Origin: Rhodoblastus sp.
GTDB taxonomy: Bacteria; Pseudomonadota; Alphaproteobacteria; Rhizobiales; Beijerinckiaceae
NCBI RefSeq assembly: GCF_019449565.1
Contig: NZ_JAGRPM010000057.1
Span: 116,001 to 180,000, forward strand
Direction of reading: 5' to 3'
DNA: 64,000 nucleotides
Of this stretch, positions 57,870 to 64,000 are shown one piece after another (position 1 is the stretch's first letter; each line of letters begins with the position of its first letter). Both the position numbers and the translations under genes were made by a program. The notes beneath the pieces are model-generated. The model did not search any database. It was not told the origin of the DNA and saw nothing but the letters and a program-made list of their open reading frames with translations.

Positions 57870-59360
57870 ATGATCGTGATGCCGCCACCCGACGCGGCGG
57901 TTCTGGCGCGTCGCGGCGCAATCGTCGCCGCCTTGCGGGGAATCGTCCCCGGCGAGGGGGTCATCGACGCGGAAATCGGGCGTCGCGCCTTCGAATGCGA
58001 CGCGCTCACCGCCTATCGGCAATTGCCGATGGTCGTCGTCCTGCCGCAGACAAAAGCGCAGGTCGTCGAGGTCTTACGCTATTGCGCCGCCAACAAGATC
58101 AAGGTGGTGCCGCGCGGCGCCGGCACGTCTTTGTCGGGCGGCGCCTTGCCGCTCGAGGACGCCGTGCTGCTCGGCATGAGCAAGTTCAACCGCATCGTCG
58201 AAATCGACGCCGCCAACCGCTGCGCCGTGGTCCAGCCCGGCGTGACCAATCTCGCCGTGACCCAGGCCGCACAGCCGCTCGGCCTCTATTATGCGCCCGA
58301 CCCCTCCAGTCAGATCGCCTGCACCATCGGCGGCAATGTCGCCGAAAATTCCGGCGGCGTGCATTGCCTGAAATATGGCCTGACCACCAATAATGTGATC
58401 GGCGTCGAACTCGTCACGATGGAGGGCGAGATCGTGCAGCTTGGCGGCAAGCATTTCGACACAGCGGGCTATGACCTTCTCGGCGTCGTCGTCGGATCCG
58501 AAGGCATGCTCGGGGTGGTCACGGAAGTCGTGGTGCGGCTGCTGCCGACGCCGCCGGGCGCCCGCGCTTTGCTGGTCGGCTTTCCTGGCATCGAAGGCGC
58601 CGCCGATTGCGTCGCCGCGATCATCGGCGCCGGCATCATTCCCGGCGGCATGGAAATGATGGACCGGCTGGCGATCCAGGCGGCGGAGGATTTCGTCCAC
58701 GCCGGCTATCCGCTCGACGTCGACGCCCTGCTGATCGTCGAACTCGACGGCTGCGAGGCGGAAGTCAATCATCTCGTCGCGGCAGTAGAGGAGATCGCGC
58801 GTAAAAATGGCGCGACGACCTGCCGCGTCAGCCAGAGCGAGGCCGAACGACTGCTGTTCTGGGCCGGGCGCAAGGCGGCCTTTCCCGCGGTGGGCCGGAT
58901 TTCGCCGGACTATCTCTGCATGGACGGCACCATCCCGCGCAAGAGGATCGGCGAGGTTTTGCTGCGCATGAAGGAGATGGAGAAGAAATTCGGCCTGCGC
59001 TGCGCCAATGTCTTCCATGCCGGCGACGGCAATCTTCACCCGCTGATTCTCTATGACGCCAATAAGCCCGGAGAACTCGACCGCGCGGAAGGTTTCGGCC
59101 AGGACATTCTGCGCCTCTGCGTCGAGGTTGGCGGCGTACTGACCGGCGAACATGGCGTCGGCGTCGAAAAGCGCGACCTCATGGGCGCCATGTTCAATGA
59201 AAGCGACCTCAACCAGCAGCAAAGGCTGAAATGCGCTTTCGACGAAGACAGCCTGCTCAATCCGGGCAAGGTCTTTCCGCAATTATGCCGCTGCGCGGAA
59301 CTCGGCCGCGTGCATGTGCATGGCGGAAAGCTGCGCTTTCCAGACCTGCCGCGTTTCTGA
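57870..59360 (+). CDS. glcD: Glycolate oxidase subunit GlcD
   Basis: 496 aa FAD-linked oxidase. The PCMH FAD domain (VVPRGAGTSLSGGALPLED, IGGNVAENSGGVHCLKYG) and the C-terminal cap with HAGDGNLHPLILYD and TGEHGVGVEKRDLM are clear. With GlcE and GlcF it oxidises glycolate to glyoxylate at the membrane. GGGGAG upstream of the ATG. First catalytic gene of the operon; 11 nt to glcE. Confidence 0.97.
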   Translation: MIVMPPPDAAVLARRGAIVAALRGIVPGEGVIDAEIGRRAFECDALTAYRQLPMVVVLPQTKAQVVEVLRYCAANKIKVVPRGAGTSLSGGALPLEDAVLLGMSKFNRIVEIDAANRCAVVQPGVTNLAVTQAAQPLGLYYAPDPSSQIACTIGGNVAENSGGVHCLKYGLTTNNVIGVELVTMEGEIVQLGGKHFDTAGYDLLGVVVGSEGMLGVVTEVVVRLLPTPPGARALLVGFPGIEGAADCVAAIIGAGIIPGGMEMMDRLAIQAAEDFVHAGYPLDVDALLIVELDGCEAEVNHLVAAVEEIARKNGATTCRVSQSEAERLLFWAGRKAAFPAVGRISPDYLCMDGTIPRKRIGEVLLRMKEMEKKFGLRCANVFHAGDGNLHPLILYDANKPGELDRAEGFGQDILRLCVEVGGVLTGEHGVGVEKRDLMGAMFNESDLNQQQRLKCAFDEDSLLNPGKVFPQLCRCAELGRVHVHGGKLRFPDLPRF

Positions 59361-59371
59361 GCGGAGAGTCC

Positions 59372-60577
59372 ATGACCCTGTTGCAGCCCAAGGACGCAGC
59401 CGAGGCCGCCGAGATGATTCTCTGGGCGGGCTCGGAGCGTGCGAGTTTGGAAATCCGCGCTGGAGGCAGCAAGGGCGGGCTCGGACGCCCGATGCGGGCC
59501 GATCATGTCCTCGATGCTTCCCGCCTCGCGGGCGTGGTCGATTATGAGCCGGCGGAACTCGTCCTGACCGCCCGCCCGGGAACGCCGCTGAAAGACATCG
59601 CTGCGCTGCTGGCCGCGCAGGGCCAGATGCTGTCCTTCGAGCCGCCCGACTGGCGCGAATTACTGCAAGGGGGCGGCGAGCCCACGCTCGGCGGCACGCT
59701 CGCCTGCAATCTTTCCGGCCCCCGGCGCCTGCGCGCGGGCGCCGCGCGCGATTTTTTCCTGGGCTTTGCCGGCGTCAATGGGCGCGGCGAGATCTTCAAG
59801 GCCGGCGGCAAGGTCGTGAAAAACGTCACCGGCTATGACCTGTGCAAGCTGATGGCCGGGTCCTTCGGCACGCTGGCCCTGCTGACCGAGGTGACGATCA
59901 AGGTCATGCCCCGGCCCGAAAACGCCTGCACCCTGCTCCTTCCCGGCCTCGCCGACGAGGCCGCCGTCGGTTTGATGGCCGGGGCGCTGAACTCGCCGCA
60001 TGAGGTTTCCGCCGCCGCCCAGCTGCCCGCAATACCCGCCCGGCGCCTCGGCTTCGCCGACAGCGCCCTGACCGCCCTGCGGCTGGAAGGCCCGGCGCCC
60101 TCCATCGCCTTTCGCGCCGAGGCGCTGCAACTTCTGTTCGGCTCCGGCCCGAGGCTCGACGCGCCCGAGAGCGAAGCCTTCTGGCGCAAGATCGGCGAAG
60201 TCGCGCCTCTGCTGTCCTTGCCCGGGCGCGTGGTCTGGCGGCTCTGCCCGCCGCCTTCGGTCGCCCCAAAGCTTGTCGCCGCGATTCTCGAAAAATCGCC
60301 CTCGGCCGAGCATTTCTACGATTGGGCCGGAGGTCTGGTCTGGCTGAGCCTCGACGCCGCAGACGCGGGGCCTGACGCCGGCGCGTCCCTTGTCCGCGCG
60401 GCGCTGAAGCCGTTCGGCGGCCACGCGACTTTGATGGCCGCAAGCGAAGAGACGCGCGAAAAAGTTGCGGTGTTCGAGCCGGAGCCCCCCGCGCTTGCGG
60501 CTTTGACGCGAAAGATCAAACAGGGTTTCGACCCCTATGGGGCGCTCAATCCGGGCCGAATGCGCGAGGGGGCGTGA
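59372..60577 (+). CDS. glcE: Glycolate oxidase subunit GlcE
   Basis: 401 aa, a second FAD-domain subunit of the oxidase. It has EIRAGGSKGGLGRP, GEPTLGGTLACNLSGPRRL and VVKNVTGYDLCKLMAGSFG, with no full cap domain. The ATG at 59372 lies 11 nt after glcD with GGAGAG upstream; an open frame from 59231 overlaps glcD and is rejected. Its stop is one base before the glcF ATG. Confidence 0.95.
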   Translation: MTLLQPKDAAEAAEMILWAGSERASLEIRAGGSKGGLGRPMRADHVLDASRLAGVVDYEPAELVLTARPGTPLKDIAALLAAQGQMLSFEPPDWRELLQGGGEPTLGGTLACNLSGPRRLRAGAARDFFLGFAGVNGRGEIFKAGGKVVKNVTGYDLCKLMAGSFGTLALLTEVTIKVMPRPENACTLLLPGLADEAAVGLMAGALNSPHEVSAAAQLPAIPARRLGFADSALTALRLEGPAPSIAFRAEALQLLFGSGPRLDAPESEAFWRKIGEVAPLLSLPGRVVWRLCPPPSVAPKLVAAILEKSPSAEHFYDWAGGLVWLSLDAADAGPDAGASLVRAALKPFGGHATLMAASEETREKVAVFEPEPPALAALTRKIKQGFDPYGALNPGRMREGA

Positions 60578-60578
60578 G

Positions 60579-61859
60579 ATGCAGACCCATTTCAGCCTGG
60601 CCCAACTCGCCGATTCCGACATAAGCGAAGCCGACAAGATCCTGCGCGCCTGCGTCCATTGCGGCTTCTGCACCGCGACCTGCCCGACCTATGTCCTGCT
60701 CGGCGACGAACGCGACAGCCCGCGCGGGCGTATCTATCTCATCAAGGAGATGCTGGAAAACGACCGCCCGGCCGACGCCGAGACGGTCACTCATATCGAC
60801 CGCTGCCTGACCTGCCTCTCCTGCATGACGACCTGCCCCTCCGGCGTTCACTATATGCATCTTGTCGACCAGGCTCGGCACAGGATCGAACAGACTTTTT
60901 CGCGCCCGCTGCCCGACCGCCTGTTCCGCCGCTTGCTTGGCTTCGTCCTGCCGCGGCCAGAGATGTTCCGGTTGGCGCTGCTTGCGTCTCGCCTGGGCCA
61001 GCCGCTCGGTTTTCTCCTGCCTTCACGCCTGAAAGCGGCGCTGGCTTTGGCCCCCGCACTGCTGCCGGCGCGCTCGCCCTCCGAGGGGCCGGGGGCCTTT
61101 CCCGCCGAGGGCGTCCGCCGCCGGCGTGTGGCTTTGCTGGAAGGCTGCGCGCAAAAAGTATTAGCGCCGCAGATCAATGAGGCCACGATCAGGCTACTGA
61201 CAAGGCACGGCTGCGATGTCGTCGTCGCGCGCGGGTCGGGCTGCTGCGGCGCCCTGACCCATCATCTCGGCCAGGACGCCGACGGTTTCGCGCGCGCCAA
61301 TATCGAGGCTTGGTCGCAGGAAATAAAGGCGGGCGGACTCGACGCGATCATCGTCAACACTTCGGGCTGCGGCACGACCGTCAAGGATTACGGCTTCATG
61401 TTCCGCGACGATTCTACACTGGCGGAAAAGGCGAAGGCCGTGTCCGCGCTGGCGCGCGACGTCAGCGAATTCCTCGTCGAAATCGGCTTGCAGCCGCCGA
61501 GGACACCCGCCGGCCTGCGGGTGGCTTATCATTCTGCCTGTTCCCTGCAACATGGCCAGAAAGTCCGCGAGCAACCGAAAAGGCTGCTGGCCGAGGCCGG
61601 CTTTACCGTGCTGGAGCCAACAGAAGGCCATTTGTGCTGCGGTTCGGCCGGGACTTACAACATCCTGCAGCCAGAAATCGCGCTGCAACTGCGCGATCGC
61701 AAGGTCGCCAATATCGAAAGCCTCGCGCCGGATGTCATCGCGGCGGGCAATATCGGCTGCATCACCCAGATCGCCAGCGCAACGCGGCGGCCCGTAGTCC
61801 ACACGGTCGAGCTGCTCGACTGGGCGACCGGCGGGCCAAAGCCCGCCAATCTGATCTAG
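60579..61859 (+). CDS. glcF: Glycolate oxidase iron-sulfur subunit GlcF
   Basis: 426 aa. Two [4Fe-4S] motifs near the N terminus ([14 protein letters not shown] and [14 protein letters not shown]) and two CCG-type domains ([24 protein letters not shown]) that coordinate redox centres. It passes electrons from GlcD/E to the quinone pool. Starts one base after the glcE stop. The 3' end overlaps the convergent malate synthase gene by 4 bp. Confidence 0.96.
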   Translation: MQTHFSLAQLADSDISEADKILRACVHCGFCTATCPTYVLLGDERDSPRGRIYLIKEMLENDRPADAETVTHIDRCLTCLSCMTTCPSGVHYMHLVDQARHRIEQTFSRPLPDRLFRRLLGFVLPRPEMFRLALLASRLGQPLGFLLPSRLKAALALAPALLPARSPSEGPGAFPAEGVRRRRVALLEGCAQKVLAPQINEATIRLLTRHGCDVVVARGSGCCGALTHHLGQDADGFARANIEAWSQEIKAGGLDAIIVNTSGCGTTVKDYGFMFRDDSTLAEKAKAVSALARDVSEFLVEIGLQPPRTPAGLRVAYHSACSLQHGQKVREQPKRLLAEAGFTVLEPTEGHLCCGSAGTYNILQPEIALQLRDRKVANIESLAPDVIAAGNIGCITQIASATRRPVVHTVELLDWATGGPKPANLI

Positions 61860-64000
61860 CCCCGCGCCTTGGCCTCGCGCCGACGCGCATGCAGCACCGG
61901 CTCGGTATAGCCATTCGGCTGCTCCGCGCCCCTGAACACCAGGTCGCAGGCGGCCTGAAAGGCGACGCTCTTGTCGAATTCCGGCGCCATCGGGCGATAG
62001 TTCGGGTCGCCCGCGTTCTGCTTGTCGACCACGGCCGCCATCCGCCGCATCACTTCGCGCACCTGATCCTCGACACAGATTCCATGCCGCAGCCAATTCG
62101 CGATGTGCTGGCTGGAAATGCGCAAGGTGGCGCGATCTTCCATAAGTCCGACACCGTGAATGTCCGGCACTTTCGAGCAGCCGACGCCCTGGTCGATCCA
62201 GCGCACGACATAGCCCAATATGCCCTGCGCGTTATTCTCCAATTCCTCATTGATTTCCTGCGGCGACCAATTCGGCCGGTCGGCGAGCGGAATGGTGAGA
62301 ATATCGTCCAGTTTGGCGGGCGCCCGGCCGGCGATCTCCTTCTGCCGCGACCCGACGTCGACATCATGATAGTGCGTGGCGTGCAGGACGGCGGCAGTCG
62401 GCGAAGGCACCCATGCGGTATTGGCGCCGGCGCGCGGATGGGCGACCTTGGTCTTCAGCATGGAGGACATCAGGTCCGGCATCGCCCACATGCCCTTGCC
62501 GATCTGGGCGTGGCCGGGCAGACCGGCGCTCAGGCCGACATCGACATTATTGTCCTCATAGGCGCCGATCCAGACCGCATTCTTCATGTCGTTCTTGCGC
62601 ACGACGGGACCCGCCTCCATCGAAGTATGGATTTCGTCGCCGGTGCGGTCGAGGAAGCCGGTATTGATAAAGAACACGCGATCCTTCGCGGCGCGGATGC
62701 ATTCCGCCAGATTGACCGTGGTGCGGCGCTCCTCATCCATGATGCCGATCTTGATCGTGAAACGCGGGAGGCCGAGCGCGTCTTCGACGCGGCCGAAGAT
62801 CTCGTCGGCGAAGGCGACTTCCTCTGGCCCATGCATCTTCGGCTTGACGATATAAATCGAGCCCGCGCGGCTGTTGCGCAGTCGGCCCAGGCCCTTCAGA
62901 TCGTAAAGCGCGATCAGGCTGGTGAACATAGCATCGAGCAGGCCTTCAGGCGCCGGTTCGCCATCGACCAACACAGCGTCATTCGTCATCAGATGACCGA
63001 CATTGCGCACCAGAAGCAAGGCGCGCCCCGGCAAGCTGATGCGCTCGCCCTGCGGCGTCTTGAACACGCGGTCCGGCGCCATGTGTCGCTCGTACTCATG
63101 CCCCGACTTTTCGAAAACCGCCGACAGGTCGCCCTTCATCAGTCCGAGCCAGTTGCGATAGACGACCACCTTGTCGTCGGCGTCGACCGCCGCGACCGAA
63201 TCCTCGCAATCCTGAATCGCCGTGAGCGCCGCCTCCAGGACAATGTCCGACACGCCGGCCAGATCAGTCTTGCCAATCGGATGGTCGCGATCGATCTGGA
63301 TTTCGACATGCAATCCGTTGTGAACAAGCAAGAAGCTGCGGGGGTGCAGCGGATCGCCCGCGTAGCCGGCGAGCAACTTGGGATTTCTCAGCGCGACGAC
63401 GCCGCCCCCGATCAGCTGACCGCGCAAGCCGCCATGTTCCAGATAATAATGGCTCAGATCCTTGTGCGATCCGTCCGTCAAAGGCGCGATGCGGTCGAGG
63501 AACTCCCGCCCCCAGCCGATTACTTTAGCGCCGCGCGCCGCGTCATATCCTTTCTTGCCCGGATCGGGGGGAAGCAGGGCGTCGGTCCCGTAGAGCGCGT
63601 CGTAAAGTGAGCCCCAACGCGCATTGGCGGCGTTGAGCGCATAGCGAGCGTTCATGATCGGCACGACGAGCTGCGGACCGGCCTGAGCTGAAATCTCGGG
63701 ATCGACGTTGGCCGTGCTAACCTGGAACGCTGGCCCGCGCGCAACGAGATAACCAATGTCGGTCAGAAACTGCCGATAGGCGGCGGCGTCGAAGATCTCC
63801 CCGCGGCGCTCGTCATGCCAATGATCAATTTGCGCCTGCAAACTGTCGCGCTTCGCCAGAAGCGCGCGATTGCTTGGCGTAAGCTCGGAAAGGTAGCGCT
63901 CAAAATCCTGCCAGAACGCCTCTGGCTTTATGCCAAGGTCCGGCAGCACCTCATGATTGATGAACTCATGGAGTACGGCGGCGACAGCTATGCGCCCATG
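61856..64000 (-). CDS. glcB: Malate synthase G (5' end beyond the window)
   Basis: 714 codons are visible, family length about 723. The frame stays open to the window edge and the residues there ([13 protein letters not shown]) match the family N terminus, so a GTG at 63949 is not the start. Catalytic parts: Arg in [14 protein letters not shown] and the Asp base in [13 protein letters not shown]. It condenses glyoxylate and acetyl-CoA to malate, using the product of the convergent glcDEF operon. The stop codons of glcF and glcB overlap by 4 bp, which is very tight for convergent genes. Confidence 0.97.
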   Translation of the reverse strand, partial: HGRIAVAAVLHEFINHEVLPDLGIKPEAFWQDFERYLSELTPSNRALLAKRDSLQAQIDHWHDERRGEIFDAAAYRQFLTDIGYLVARGPAFQVSTANVDPEISAQAGPQLVVPIMNARYALNAANARWGSLYDALYGTDALLPPDPGKKGYDAARGAKVIGWGREFLDRIAPLTDGSHKDLSHYYLEHGGLRGQLIGGGVVALRNPKLLAGYAGDPLHPRSFLLVHNGLHVEIQIDRDHPIGKTDLAGVSDIVLEAALTAIQDCEDSVAAVDADDKVVVYRNWLGLMKGDLSAVFEKSGHEYERHMAPDRVFKTPQGERISLPGRALLLVRNVGHLMTNDAVLVDGEPAPEGLLDAMFTSLIALYDLKGLGRLRNSRAGSIYIVKPKMHGPEEVAFADEIFGRVEDALGLPRFTIKIGIMDEERRTTVNLAECIRAAKDRVFFINTGFLDRTGDEIHTSMEAGPVVRKNDMKNAVWIGAYEDNNVDVGLSAGLPGHAQIGKGMWAMPDLMSSMLKTKVAHPRAGANTAWVPSPTAAVLHATHYHDVDVGSRQKEIAGRAPAKLDDILTIPLADRPNWSPQEINEELENNAQGILGYVVRWIDQGVGCSKVPDIHGVGLMEDRATLRISSQHIANWLRHGICVEDQVREVMRRMAAVVDKQNAGDPNYRPMAPEFDKSVAFQAACDLVFRGAEQPNGYTEPVLHARRREAKARG

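Overview
The window comes from a high-GC alphaproteobacterium, most likely of the Hyphomicrobiales (rhizobial / Beijerinckiaceae-like branch). The signs are an Irr-type Fur regulator with a heme regulatory motif beside fabA-fabB-fabI, a membrane-anchored CycM-like cytochrome c, a SAM-II riboswitch in front of metZ, a double-length dCTP deaminase, MinCDE, and the rimP-nusA-ylxR-infB / rbfA-truB / rpsO / pnp gene order. The genus cannot be fixed from the sequence alone.

Layout. 1-2.1 kb: the 3' end of a sensor kinase, then pheA and kdsB on the minus strand. 2.2-6 kb: a cytochrome c, a secreted hydrolase, and an lrgAB pair divergent from a LysR regulator. 6.1-11.8 kb: a yejABEF-type peptide ABC importer with coupled stops and starts. 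11.8-13.8 kb: kdsD and two small cytosolic proteins. 13.8-24.4 kb: the transcription/translation block rimP-nusA-ylxR-infB-rbfA-truB-rpsO-pnp. 24.5-27.3 kb: two convergent membrane glycosyltransferase-like genes. 27.4-30.8 kb: fabI-fabB-fabA on the minus strand, divergent from irr. 30.8-38.7 kb: envelope genes (DUF2076 protein, L,D-transpeptidase, DUF2147 protein, Ivy-like lysozyme inhibitor), a Pat-type acyl-CoA synthetase/acetyltransferase, and metZ under a SAM-II riboswitch.

38.9-45.2 kb is the most unusual part. A dCTP deaminase gene is followed by a complete tRNA-Gly(CCC). A 46-nt exact copy of the 3' part of that tRNA lies 4,167 bp downstream, just before a CDP-diacylglycerol pyrophosphatase gene. 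This is the footprint of tRNA-targeted integration. Between the two copies lie an orphan PII protein, two small unknown genes and the complete minC-minD-minE operon, with no recognisable integrase.

45.3-57.2 kb carries ordinary accessory and housekeeping genes (zinc-ribbon protein, ICMT-like methyltransferase, SDR, thioredoxin, YgiQ radical-SAM, queG, GST, nth, ogt, aminotransferase). 57.4-64 kb is a glycolate-to-malate module: glcG-glcD-glcE-glcF read towards a convergent malate synthase G gene that runs off the window. Glycolate is oxidised to glyoxylate and then condensed with acetyl-CoA to malate.

Two intergenic copies of a structured repeat (behind infB and behind the L,D-transpeptidase gene) share a conserved core preceded by hairpins of different sequence. 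They may be members of a genome-wide repeat family. All statements rest on reading the sequence; no database search was run.
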